In this document: positions 1 to 8,718 of the stretch, in pieces
Numbering within the stretch: position 1 is the first letter of the stretch
Layout of the letters: every line of letters begins with the position of its first letter
From: CAVVUC01 sp963751395
Lineage (GTDB): Bacteria > Verrucomicrobiota > Verrucomicrobiia > Chthoniobacterales > Chthoniobacteraceae
Assembly: GCA_963751395.1 (NCBI GenBank)
Contig: CAVVUC010000002.1
Span: forward strand, 1,736,001 to 1,800,000
DNA: 64,000 bases
Direction of reading: 5' to 3'
Position numbers and translations under genes: made by a program
The notes under the pieces: generated by a model
The model's input: the letters and a program-made list of their open reading frames with translations, nothing else
The model's database searches: none
Told to the model about the DNA's origin: nothing

Positions 1-167
1 CGGTGAAGGAATTCAACAAGGCGAAGGATGAATTCGAGCGCGAGGTCACCAAGCCGGTCACCGAGTTGACCGTCCAGAAACCAGCGGACACGCTCGCCCA
101 GAAGCCCGCAGAGGCCAAACCTGTCGAAGCCACCACGCCTTCGCAAACGACTACGGTTCATTCGTAG
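1..167 (+). CDS. TatA/TatB-like twin-arginine translocase subunit, C-terminal part
   Basis: An open frame runs from the left edge (first full codon at base 3) to a TAG stop at 165-167, giving 54 residues. It begins VKEFNKAKDEFEREV and continues as a Pro/Ala/Thr-rich, lysine-containing tail. The amphipathic KEFNKAKDEFE pattern resembles the region that follows the membrane helix of TatA/TatB proteins, which form the pore of the Tat export pathway. The N-terminal membrane segment lies outside the window, so the assignment rests on a short stretch only. A Tat substrate (the hydrogenase small subunit) is encoded at about 26-27 kb. Confidence 0.45.
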   Translation, partial: VKEFNKAKDEFEREVTKPVTELTVQKPADTLAQKPAEAKPVEATTPSQTTTVHS

Positions 168-208
168 AGTCCATCGCCAAGCCCGCACGCCGCGAGTTCC
201 TTCGCGCT

Positions 209-1109
209 TTGAAAAAGCTCGCGCTTTCTGTCTTCCTTACGCTTTTCGTCGCCCTCACGTGTCGGGCGGCGGAAGACATCGTGTTCGCAGGCTACAATCT
301 ACAGAACTATTTCATCACCGAACGCCGGGATGAAACCGGTCGCCGGATCAGCGCTGCGAAACCGGTCGCAGAGATCGAGGCGGCGATCCAGATCATCAAG
401 GAAATGAACCCGGACATCCTCGGAGTCTGCGAGATGGGATCGAAGGAAGATTTCGAGGATTTCAAACGCCGGCTCAAGGACGCGGGACTGGGCTATACCG
501 ATTTTGAATATCTCGAAGCAGCCGACAACGAACGGCACCTCGCGCTGGCGAGCCGGTTCCCGATTTCCGCGCGACAATCGCTCGGCGACATTCCCTACAA
601 TGTGGACGGCAGGCAGGAAAAAGTCCGGCGCGGTTTTCTCGATGTGACCGTGCAGATCAATCCCGGCTACCAACTGCGGCTCGTCGGCGTTCATCTGAAA
701 TCAAAGCTCGCCGTTCCCGAAGGCGAGGCGCTCCTGCGCCGCAACGAAGCGCATCTGCTCCGCGGGCATGTTCAGAAAATTCTGGCCGCCAACCCCGAAA
801 CGAACCTCGTTGTTTACGGCGATTTCAACGACGAGAAAAACCAACCTGCGATTCGCGAAATCATGGGACCGAAGGGCGCGCCGGATCACCTGAGCGACCT
901 TTGGCTCCGGGACAAGGTCGGAGATCGCTGGACGCACTATTGGAAAGTGGCGGACGTTTATTCGCGCATCGACTTCATCTTTGTGAGCAAGCGCGCTTAT
1001 GACTGAGGTGGTTCTGCCGAAGTGCTGCATTTATCGATCGGATCGTTGGAACGACGCAAGCGATCATCGCGCTGTGGCGGCGGCGATTCATCCGGTGAAC
1101 AAACCGTAA
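209..1109 (+). CDS. Secreted endonuclease/exonuclease/phosphatase-family protein, apparent 1-nt frameshift near 992
   Basis: The TTG at 209 begins a hydrophobic signal-like segment (KKLALSVFLTLFVALTCRA). Family metal- and catalytic-site motifs follow: GYNLQNYF (about 29), a Glu in GVCEMGS (E75), VGVHLKSK (H162) and VYGDFND (D205, N207). The frame stops at 1004-1006 after SKRAYD. The terminal family motif (ASDHRAVVAAI) is encoded immediately after in the next frame, ending with TAA at 1107-1109. Dropping one base near 992 restores SKALMTEVV, a natural family junction, so the intact gene would cover 209-1109. The next gene starts 6 nt later, consistent with an operon. The shift may be an assembly indel or a recent mutation. 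Confidence 0.75.
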
Positions 1110-1115
1110 CCAACC

Positions 1116-2150
1116 ATGCGCTGCCTGCTCCTCTTTTGCGGATTCTTTTGTGCCACGCTCGCGCTTGCTGGTGTGGAGGAGGACTGGCAGGCGGTTCTTG
1201 CGCTGGAAGGCGGGCCGCAGGCCAAACCCGGATCGGTTCAGGAAGCGCAGAGGGTCGTGTCCAGCCATCTTGTGTTGCAGGAAAAAGCCCTGCGCAATTT
1301 TCTTTCCAAACACCCGGCTGAAGCCCGGAGTTTCGAGGCTCGATTACGACTCGCCCATGTTCTTGCGGTGCGCGGCGACATCGGATCAAACGCAAAGGCC
1401 ACGGCAGAATCGCGCAGGATTCTGAATGAACTGGAACGTGATCCTGCTGCCTCGCCCGAGAACAAAGCGGATGCCGTTTTTCTGCGGATCTCGCTCTCCA
1501 TGCGGCATATCAATCGGGGCGACGAATCTGCCCGGGACGCCTTGTTGGTTCGAGTCCGCAATTTTCAAAAAGCATATCCGTCCGACCGCCGCGTCGCAGG
1601 TTTGCTGGCGGAAGTCGCGACGCTCTACGATTCGCAGCCAAAACGAAAACAGGCGATGCTCGAAGAAGCGCTGAGCCTTGCGAGCGACGATGAACTCAAG
1701 CAGCGCATCGCCGACGACCTCAAGCGCATCGAGTTGCTCAACAAACCGCTTGCCCTGAACTTCACTTCGCTCAACGGAGCCGCCGTGAACGTCGAAGACT
1801 ATCGGGGAAAAATCGTGCTGATCTATTTCTTCGCAGGCTGGTCTCAACCGGCAATGATGGCGCTCGGTGGAATCCGGGACACGCTTTCGAACTACCCGGC
1901 AAGCAAAGTCCAGCCGGTCGGCATCAGCCTCGACAAAAGCAAGGAATCGCTCGCCGAAGTCGTGAGGACGCACAAACTCGACTGGCCCATTTATTTCGAC
2001 GGCAAAGGCTGGACGAGTCCGCTGATCCGGTCGCTCGGCATCAATGCGCTGCCGACCGTCTGGATTCTTGACACGAAAGGAAACCTGCGCACGCTCAATG
2101 CGCGCGACAGCGCGGACTCGGTCATCCGCCGCTTGCTGCGCGAGAACTGA
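1116..2150 (+). CDS. Exported TlpA-like thioredoxin-fold protein lacking both redox cysteines
   Basis: 344 residues. A signal peptide (about 1-18, MRCLLLFCGFFCATLALA) is followed by an alpha-helical region that may form TPR-like hairpins (about 40-205). The C-terminal AhpC/TSA-type thioredoxin fold covers about 208-344: FTSLNG..VNVEDYRGK, VLIYFFAGW, VGISLDK and a cis-Pro segment NALPTVWILD (P313). In TlpA/ResA proteins the strand leads into WCxPC; here it reads WSQPA (242-246), so both cysteines are gone and disulfide exchange is not expected. A scaffold, sensor or peroxidase-partner role is possible but unproven. It sits 6 nt after the phosphatase-like gene. Confidence 0.8.
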   Translation: MRCLLLFCGFFCATLALAGVEEDWQAVLALEGGPQAKPGSVQEAQRVVSSHLVLQEKALRNFLSKHPAEARSFEARLRLAHVLAVRGDIGSNAKATAESRRILNELERDPAASPENKADAVFLRISLSMRHINRGDESARDALLVRVRNFQKAYPSDRRVAGLLAEVATLYDSQPKRKQAMLEEALSLASDDELKQRIADDLKRIELLNKPLALNFTSLNGAAVNVEDYRGKIVLIYFFAGWSQPAMMALGGIRDTLSNYPASKVQPVGISLDKSKESLAEVVRTHKLDWPIYFDGKGWTSPLIRSLGINALPTVWILDTKGNLRTLNARDSADSVIRRLLREN

Positions 2151-2214
2151 GAGCGCATCCGGAAAGCCCTCTAAATCCAGCACTTTTACTCGTCATAGCT
2201 TCAATGCATCAAGC

Positions 2215-2234
2215 TTGGGATGCATACATCCCAA
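2215..2234. terminator. Perfect 8-bp hairpin between convergent genes
   Basis: TTGGGATG, a 4-nt loop CATA, then CATCCCAA. The hairpin lies between the end of the TlpA-like gene and the end of the leftward toxin gene, so it could serve as a bidirectional terminator. There is no T tract of note on either side, which makes intrinsic termination uncertain. Confidence 0.35.
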
Positions 2235-2306
2235 ACGTATCCAAAGTTGTTTTAACTCTCACAGCCATGTCCATTGAATCGGGAAAGACTCAACTGACGC
2301 GGGCGA

Positions 2307-2714
2307 TCATTTCCGGGGCGGACAGATCAGCGGGATGACTTCGCGCTTGTTCCGGCGGTAAACGCGGAAGTCCCCGGCATCGACGGTGATGACGCTGTGC
2401 TTCGGATAAAGCTCGCTCATCCGTATGAGGCAGAGGTCGGCCAGGTCCGGCTGAAGGTCTTGGTATCGCTTCGCCAGGGCAGCCAACTGCGGCAGATGAT
2501 CGTTGCAGTCGAAGGAGAGCGTGACCAACTCCTCGAAGATCATGTCGAGAACGACGCCAACATTACCAAGATGAAACGCGGCTTCGGAAAGAACCGCCTC
2601 GCACGTCAATAATGGCTCCGTTACCTGCTCCGCAACGCTCAACGCCCAAGCGTGGTGCATATCCCGGGCCTTCGCAAAAGCGACGAGAAATCCCGTATCC
2701 GCGATGCCTTTCAT
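2307..2714 (-). CDS. vapC: VapC-family PIN-domain toxin
   Basis: 135 residues, the usual size for a single PIN domain. The Mg-binding acidic residues expected for PIN ribonucleases can be placed at D6 (GIADTGFL), E44 (AVLSEAAF), D93 in the PDLADLCLI segment, and D112/D115 (ITVDAGDF). VapC toxins cleave RNA, often tRNA or rRNA, when freed from their antitoxin. Its start overlaps the stop of the upstream antitoxin by 4 bp (ATGA), typical of translational coupling. The target is unknown. Confidence 0.85.
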   Translation of the reverse strand: MKGIADTGFLVAFAKARDMHHAWALSVAEQVTEPLLTCEAVLSEAAFHLGNVGVVLDMIFEELVTLSFDCNDHLPQLAALAKRYQDLQPDLADLCLIRMSELYPKHSVITVDAGDFRVYRRNKREVIPLICPPRK

Positions 2715-2929
2715 CCTTTCGAATAGCCTTTGCGCGTTGACAGGTCTGTGGGACCACCGGGGACAATTCCGGCAAGGCGCATGAATTTCCTGGAGGCCTT
2801 GTCGCCACTGCGGGCGCGTTCGAGATGCTGTCGAACGAGTTGACCCTGGGACAGGCCCGCGCGGGCCGAGCTTTCCTCAATCCATGCGGCAAGCTCTTTG
2901 GGAACACGGATTGTGATTGTGTGACTCAT
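2711..2929 (-). CDS. vapB: Ribbon-helix-helix antitoxin, partner of the adjacent PIN toxin
   Basis: 72 residues. The N-terminal strand TITIRVPKELAAWIEESSARAGLSQGQLVRQHL has the ribbon-helix-helix pattern: a short beta-strand with alternating residues, then two helices. The C-terminal tail (about 45-72) would wrap the toxin. First gene of the pair, with 4-bp overlap to the toxin. Such antitoxins normally repress their own promoter, which would lie in 2930-3000; a 7-bp inverted repeat at 2967-2973/2995-3001 is near but is not clearly an operator. Confidence 0.8.
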   Translation of the reverse strand: MSHTITIRVPKELAAWIEESSARAGLSQGQLVRQHLERARSGDKASRKFMRLAGIVPGGPTDLSTRKGYSKG

Positions 2930-3026
2930 AAGGCAAAAGTGTAAACGCCGGTTGCAAATCAGTCAACGCCCGGTCGCGTTATGAAGGAGGGAGTCCGGGC
3001 GCTTAAAGAAATTTCTGCCTTCGCTT

Positions 3027-4010
3027 TTACCCGCCGACCTCCGCCCTCGCTTCCGCCGCGAGCGGCGTGCTCAGGTAGCGTTCGCCGGTCGAGCAGGCAA
3101 TCGTCACGATCAGCTTGCCTTTGTTCTCAGGCCGCTTTGCGACCTCGATGGCCGCGACGACGTTCGCGCCCGTGCTGATTCCCACCAGCAACCCCTCCTC
3201 TTTCGCGAGCCGGCGGCCCATGGCGAAGGCTTCATCGTTCGAAACCTGAATGCACTCCACGATCTGCGGGTTTCCCTTCGAGTCCTTGAGATGGAGATTG
3301 TTCGGGACGAATCCGGCGCCTGTGCCCTGGATTTTGTGCGGACCGGGTTTTAGCGGCTGGCCGGCGAGCGTCTGTGAAATCACCGGAGAATCCTTCGGCT
3401 CGACTGCGATCGCTTGGAGCGAAGGCTTGCGCGGCTTGAGGGTCTCGACACAACCCGTGATCGTTCCGCCCGTGCCGACTGCGGAAATCAGAATGTCCAC
3501 CTTGCCTTCGCTGTCCTCCCAAATTTCCTCGGCCGTCGTTTTCATGTGAATCGCGGGATTCGCCGGGTTGTTAAACTGCTGCGGCATCCAGGCACCGGGC
3601 GTGTTCTGCAAGATCTCCTCCGCGCGGGCGATTGCTCCTTTCATGCCTTCGCTGCCGGGGGTGAGCACGAGCTTGGCTCCGAGCATCGCCAGCAGCGTGC
3701 GCCGTTCGAGGCTCATTGTCTCGGGCATGGTGAGGATGAGTTTGTAGCCCTTTGCCGCCGCGACAAACGCCAGCGCGATGCCGGTGTTGCCGCTGGTGGG
3801 TTCGACAATGACGGTGTCCTTTTTAAGAATGCCGCGATCCTCCGCGTCCTGGATCATGGCCATGCCGATGCGGTCCTTCACGCTGCCCAGCGGGTTAAAA
3901 AATTCGCACTTCACCGCGATGGTGGCATCGAGCCCTGCGCTGACTTTGTTCAATTTCACGAGAGGCGTGCGACCGACGGTTTCGACGATGTTGTTATAGA
4001 TTTTTCCCAT
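3027..4010 (-). CDS. cysK: Cysteine synthase A (O-acetylserine sulfhydrylase)
   Basis: 327 residues, a normal length for CysK. It makes L-cysteine from O-acetylserine and sulfide, using pyridoxal phosphate in the cytoplasm. The cofactor lysine lies in PLGSVKDRIG (K45). The substrate loop PTSGNTG (71-77) and the phosphate-binding glycine loop GTGGTITG are present, as is the C-terminal ACSTGERYLS segment. It starts at ATG 4010 and is transcribed alone; the 5' neighbour is divergent. A cystathionine-beta-synthase-like role is less likely because no CBS domains are present. Confidence 0.95.
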   Translation of the reverse strand: MGKIYNNIVETVGRTPLVKLNKVSAGLDATIAVKCEFFNPLGSVKDRIGMAMIQDAEDRGILKKDTVIVEPTSGNTGIALAFVAAAKGYKLILTMPETMSLERRTLLAMLGAKLVLTPGSEGMKGAIARAEEILQNTPGAWMPQQFNNPANPAIHMKTTAEEIWEDSEGKVDILISAVGTGGTITGCVETLKPRKPSLQAIAVEPKDSPVISQTLAGQPLKPGPHKIQGTGAGFVPNNLHLKDSKGNPQIVECIQVSNDEAFAMGRRLAKEEGLLVGISTGANVVAAIEVAKRPENKGKLIVTIACSTGERYLSTPLAAEARAEVGG

Positions 4011-4165
4011 AGGTTTGAACTCTTTTTGGTTGAGGTTTGCTGCTTCTACACGTCCCTGAGAATTAGTTCAAGGGTGTTTGTCGCCGCAAAAATCAATTGC
4101 CTGAATTTCAGTTGAAAACACCGATGGCAGCAGTCATTTTGCAAAACAGTCAATCAGGAGGTTGT

Positions 4166-4450
4166 ATGTCCGAACTACTCAAAGCCAGTGAAATCAAAGA
4201 GCACCTCAAGAAAGTGCCGGAGTGGGAGCACGAGAAAAAAGCGATCGAGCGATTGTTCGAATTCGATGATTTCTCCGAGGCGATGCTATTCGTCGATAGC
4301 GTGGCCGAAATCGCGGAGGAAGAGGATCACCACCCCGATATTGACATACGCTACAACAAAGTGACTCTCCGGCTTTCGACTCACAGCGAAGGCGGATTGA
4401 CCGGTCGCGACTTTGAGGTTGCCGAAAAAATCGACACGCTCACCGAGTGA
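4166..4450 (+). CDS. phhB: Pterin-4a-carbinolamine dehydratase
   Basis: 94 residues from ATG 4166, which follows a strong AGGAGG site at about 4157-4162. The frame is open further upstream, but that part has no good start. It carries the family signature EEDHHPDI (H55, H56, P57) and the LSTHSEGGLTGRDFEVAEKID segment. The enzyme dehydrates 4a-hydroxytetrahydropterin to recycle the cofactor of aromatic amino acid hydroxylases. No hydroxylase gene is visible nearby, so in this organism it may act in general pterin metabolism. Confidence 0.9.
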   Translation: MSELLKASEIKEHLKKVPEWEHEKKAIERLFEFDDFSEAMLFVDSVAEIAEEEDHHPDIDIRYNKVTLRLSTHSEGGLTGRDFEVAEKIDTLTE

Positions 4451-4617
4451 TGAGCGAGCACGAGTCGTTCACCAAGCCATCGCTTCAGCGCAGAATACTA
4501 AGCGGATTGGTGGTCCTCATCATTTGCGGGCTTGTCTGGTTCGTCATTCAAAAGCGCGGCACCCCGCCACCGCCGGCATCGGGCGCTCAGCAGACAACGT
4601 CATCAGCTAAGCCATAG
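4450..4617 (+). CDS. Small single-pass membrane protein, translationally coupled to phhB
   Basis: 55 residues starting MSEHESFTKPSLQRRILSG. The ATG overlaps the phhB stop (ATGA at 4449-4452). There is one clear membrane helix (about 19-33, LVVLIICGLVWFVI) and then a Pro/Ala/Ser/Thr-rich tail ending SSAKP. It is not recognised as a known family. The overlap and the clean hydrophobic segment are the evidence that it is real. Confidence 0.6.
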   Translation: MSEHESFTKPSLQRRILSGLVVLIICGLVWFVIQKRGTPPPPASGAQQTTSSAKP

Positions 4618-4792
4618 AGGTCCAGCGACCTGCGTTTTAATTTACTTGAAACGCGGGATTCAAAAAAACCCGGTTTTGTTCGCTTTATAGGTTCTGCGCC
4701 TGGAGCTTTTGTCCGGCGAAAAGGAACACCCGCCGGTCTGCTCCGTGAGTGCGAGTCGCACCAGCGGTCAAAAATATGCCGATTACCGCCCC

Positions 4793-4821
4793 TTGGTAAT
4801 TCGCCGCAGCACTGCTAGATT
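4793..4821 (+). promoter_or_regulatory. Candidate sigma-70-type promoter
   Basis: TTGGTA at 4793-4798, a 17-bp spacer, then TAGATT at 4816-4821. It lies 25 bp upstream of a strong ribosome binding site and the small ORF at 4846. Each box matches 4 of 6 consensus positions. The rest of the 4618-4845 gap shows no gene. Confidence 0.4.
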
Positions 4822-4845
4822 AGAGTTGAGAAAAGAGGAGGCTGT

Positions 4846-5058
4846 ATGCAGCGCATCTCAGCAAACAATCTTGGCCCCCGGCGAGACCGTCGGACGCATG
4901 AGCGTTTTGACTTTACACGGAAGACTCCGCGCAGATGCTTTTCGTCTTCCCCCACCCCATCGCAGAGGTGTTACGGGATGGCTTCGGCGGCAAACTTTAA
5001 TTCACACCGGACGAAAGTCCGGAAAACTCAACCTCAACAACAGCGAAACCTATGTTAG
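4846..5058 (+). CDS. Possible leader ORF coupled to the downstream gene
   Basis: 70 codons from ATG 4846, which has a near-perfect GAGGAGG site at 4835-4841. The product (MQRISANNLGPRRDRRTHERF..., ending QRNLC) is basic and low in recognisable structure, so the peptide itself may not matter. The TAG stop (5056-5058) overlaps the ATG of the next gene at 5052, which has no ribosome binding site of its own. A hairpin with a GAAA tetraloop (CCGGAC/GTCCGG, 5007-5022) lies inside it. The region might instead be an untranslated structured leader. Confidence 0.35.
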   Translation: MQRISANNLGPRRDRRTHERFDFTRKTPRRCFSSSPTPSQRCYGMASAANFNSHRTKVRKTQPQQQRNLC

Positions 5059-5336
5059 CAAAATACAAAATCGAATATGCGATTCCATTCACCCGTCAGG
5101 ATCAAGCGCTTCAGCACCTGACCGACGATCCGGTGGCATGTGAGGAATTTCTCACCGAGCTGCTGGAGCGCGGATTCAAGATCAAGGCCGTCCTTCACCA
5201 GGGCGTGGCTTTGCCGAAGGCGGAATTCGACAAGCTGATCAAGACGGCTGCCGGGATGCTCGCGACCAATCATATTTGCCGGTCGCTCAGCATAGACCGG
5301 GTCGAAGCCAACCATCGCTTCGGCTCGCCGGCGTAA
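5052..5336 (+). CDS. Conserved-looking hypothetical cytoplasmic protein
   Basis: 94 residues: an N-terminal MLAKYKIEYAIPFTRQDQALQHL, then helices rich in Glu, Leu and Lys (CEEFLTELLERGFKIKAVLHQGVALPKAEFDKLIKTAAGML). There is no signal peptide or membrane segment, and I do not recognise a family. Composition and codon use look like a genuine coding region. The start overlaps the stop of the preceding small ORF, suggesting translational coupling. A 215-bp gap separates it from purD. Confidence 0.6.
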   Translation: MLAKYKIEYAIPFTRQDQALQHLTDDPVACEEFLTELLERGFKIKAVLHQGVALPKAEFDKLIKTAAGMLATNHICRSLSIDRVEANHRFGSPA

Positions 5337-5510
5337 GCTTGGAAGTTCCAGCCGCAGGGCTCTGGATCGGGCCATCCGAGGATACGTGGTTGCCCGGGCC
5401 AAAGCGGGATGGGTGGGTACGTGCGCTCACGCCAGGCGCTTTCGTTTTGGCCTCCTGCTGCTGCTGATGGAGGCAGCGCTTTGAATCTGAAGCCGACCCG
5501 CTCAATCGCT

Positions 5511-5539
5511 TTGCGTTTTGGCCGGGGCTTTTCTATTCT
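5511..5539 (+). promoter_or_regulatory. Candidate promoter for purD
   Basis: TTGCGT at 5511-5516, a 17-bp spacer, and TATTCT at 5534-5539, placing a transcription start only a few bases before the ATG at 5552. The purD message would then be nearly leaderless. There is no obvious Shine-Dalgarno site before purD, which fits. Confidence 0.3.
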
Positions 5540-5551
5540 CGCCGCCCGACT

Positions 5552-6826
<1,275 letters not shown>

Positions 6827-6849
6827 TTTCATCAGCACTCCATTTCCCA

Positions 6850-8048
6850 TGACAAAGCATCTCATCGCGGCACTGGTCGCCACCGCCTCTTTGCTCGCAC
6901 CAGGCCATTTCGCCGTCGCGCAAAAACCCTCGCCGGAGCCGGGTCCGAAACCGACGGCCGCACCGGCCGCAACTCCCGCTGCAACCCCGGCCCCGACACC
7001 TGCGTTCAAACCCAAACCCGTTGCGCCGGCAACCGCCGGGCCGTCGCCAGCGCGAACGATGCGCGAGTTGATCGATTCACTGGGTGAGGCGGACCTGAAG
7101 CAGTTGATCACTCTTCTGAAGTCGAATTACGTGAATCAGGACGCGCTGAACGACGAGGAAATGGCGCGCGCAACCGCGCAGGGCCTGCTCGACCGGATCG
7201 CTCCCGGAGCCTCGATTTCAAATGCCTCTCCGGCTGGCCCGGAGGAGCCGGGTCCGTTCCGCGCGGAGATTCTTGACGACCGGATCGGCTACCTGCGGCT
7301 TGGGGCTTTATCCAAGAACAACATCGACGAGATGGATGCGGCATTGAAAAACTTCGCCGCCAAATCGCTGAAGTCCGCGATCCTCGACTTGCGCGCCACA
7401 ACGGCGGCCAGCGATTTCGAGCAGGCGGCGGAGGCAGTCAAGCGCTTTTCTCCGAAAGGCAAAATGCTTTTCAGCATCAAGAAGCCGAGCGCGAAACAGG
7501 AGCGGATCTTCACCTCGAATCAGGACCGGCTCTTTCAAGGCTTGCTCGTCATTGTCGTCAATAAGGATACCAGCGGAGCCGGCGAAGTCCTCGCGGCGGT
7601 GCTGAGGATTTACGCCCGGGCTTTGATCGTCGGCGAACAAACGGCGGGGCGCGCGGTCGAGTATGCCGACCTTCCGCTTCAGAGCGGAACGATTCTGCGC
7701 GTGGCTGTGGCGGAAATCGCCTTGCCGGAAAACGTGTCTGTTTTTCCGAAAGGACTAAAGCCCGATCTCGTCGTGGCAGTACCGGAGAACGTCGAACGCG
7801 AGTTGCTGAAGAGCGAGCTCGAGAAAGGGGTGAGCCAGTTTGTTTTTGAAACCGAGCGCCCGCGCATGAATGAGGCTTCGCTCGTCGCCGGGACGAATCC
7901 CGAATTGGATGCGCTCGAGGCGGCGCAGAACAACAAGAGCGGAGCGAAGCCAAAATCGTTTCAGCGTGACGTCGCATTGCAGCGCGCGGTCGATCTCATC
8001 ACAACCATCAGCGTTTACGAGAGCAACCCGCCGCATGGCGACAAGTAG
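6850..8048 (+). CDS. Exported S41 (C-terminal processing protease-like) protein, catalytic residues lost
   Basis: 399 residues from ATG 6850. The open frame extends upstream into purD but has no plausible start there. A signal peptide (about 1-24) is followed by a Pro/Ala/Thr-rich linker (about 25-65) and an S41-like core: EILDDRIGYLRLGALS, AILDLRATT, then the strand-helix equivalent of the nucleophile region (VVNKDTSGAGEVLAAVL) and GEQTAGRAVEY. Compared with CtpA/CtpB, the serine of SASE aligns with Gly in GAGE, the lysine of FGKG becomes Arg, and the glutamine is also replaced. No PDZ domain is evident. It is probably a non-catalytic homologue that binds peptides or acts as a scaffold. Confidence 0.75.
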
Positions 8049-8067
8049 CCGGGACGGAAGAATTCCC

Positions 8068-8349
8068 TTAGAGCGTGTCATGCACTTTGACGTGGCGGGA
8101 GACGATGGTTGTCCCGGAGGGACACTGGAAATTAGCCGGTGGTGCAGCGAGGAACGAGCGCAACCACCGGTCTCCGAGAAAAAAGCGGGTCGCGCCCCCG
8201 CGGGGCGCTGGAACCTGCGGGTGCCAGTTTCCACCGCCCCATCCGGGGCGGAATCCTTTGTGGATGTGGGTTCTGGTGGTTTCGCTACGCTTCGCCACCG
8301 GCTAATTTCCACGACGCCTCCGGCGTCAAAAGTGCATGACACGCTCTAA
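8068..8349. repeat. MITE-like element, copy 1 (TA-flanked terminal inverted repeats)
   Basis: A non-coding element of about 280 bp. The left end GAGCGTGTCATGCACTTTG is mirrored at the right end (8323-8349), a match of about 25 bp with one T difference, and TA dinucleotides flank both ends. Inside are further inverted arms: GGAAATTAGCCGGTGG near the left pairs with CCACCGGCTAATTTCC near the right, and a central GCCCCGC-rich hairpin. A second copy in the same orientation lies at about 13.95-14.26 kb. The TA flank suggests mobilisation by an IS630/Tc1-type transposase. Short open frames inside it look like artefacts. Confidence 0.7.
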
Positions 8350-8410
8350 TGCCGGCGCGCTCGGCCAAAAATTTTTGCAACGAAGTGAAGGGTTCGGTGT
8401 CTATTGACGC

Positions 8411-8629
8411 ATGAAAAGAAATCTCATCGCACTTGCGATCACCACAGGAATCCTCTCGCTAGCCATGCCGACAGTTTCGAGCGCGGAGGATAAGAAACCC
8501 GACAGCACCACGGAATCCGGCGGCGGCTCATGCGGCGACGGCGGCGGCTGCAAGTGGGGCGGCAAGAAGAAAGACAAGGATGCCGACAAGGGCGAGAAGC
8601 CCGCACCGGCTCCAACTCCGGCCCAGTAG
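8411..8629 (+). CDS. Small secreted Gly/Lys-rich protein with a cysteine pair
   Basis: 72 residues. A signal peptide (about 1-25, MKRNLIALAITTGILSLAMPTVSSA) is followed by a short mature part with a glycine-rich loop GGGSCGDGGGCKWGG holding the only two cysteines, a run of Lys/Asp and a Pro/Ala tail. The spacing might bind metal or form a disulfide. It is not confidently assignable to a family; metallophore precursors of the HvfA type have repeated EGKCG motifs that are absent here. It ends before a strong terminator, so it is probably monocistronic. Confidence 0.6.
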   Translation: MKRNLIALAITTGILSLAMPTVSSAEDKKPDSTTESGGGSCGDGGGCKWGGKKKDKDADKGEKPAPAPTPAQ

Positions 8630-8662
8630 CGGCAATCGAGTCCTGGTTCTGTAGTTATTCGC

Positions 8663-8702
8663 GCGGCACGCCGGTCAGCCCGGCGTGCCGCCGACACTTT
8701 TT
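8663..8702 (+). terminator. Rho-independent terminator
   Basis: A 12-bp perfect GC-rich stem (GCGGCACGCCGG at 8663-8674 with CCGGCGTGCCGC at 8680-8691), a 5-nt loop, and a T run at 8697-8701. It follows the small secreted protein gene by 33 nt and precedes the polysaccharide lyase. Confidence 0.75.
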
Positions 8703-8718
8703 GCAACGTCCCTTCCCT

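Noticed and set aside
5007..5022. RNase P RNA-like GAAAGTCCGG sequence
   Set aside because: Only a short local match; the conserved core and length of rnpB are absent.
8411..8629. HvfA-type metallophore precursor
   Set aside because: The repeated EGKCG motifs and the HvfB/HvfC partner genes are missing.
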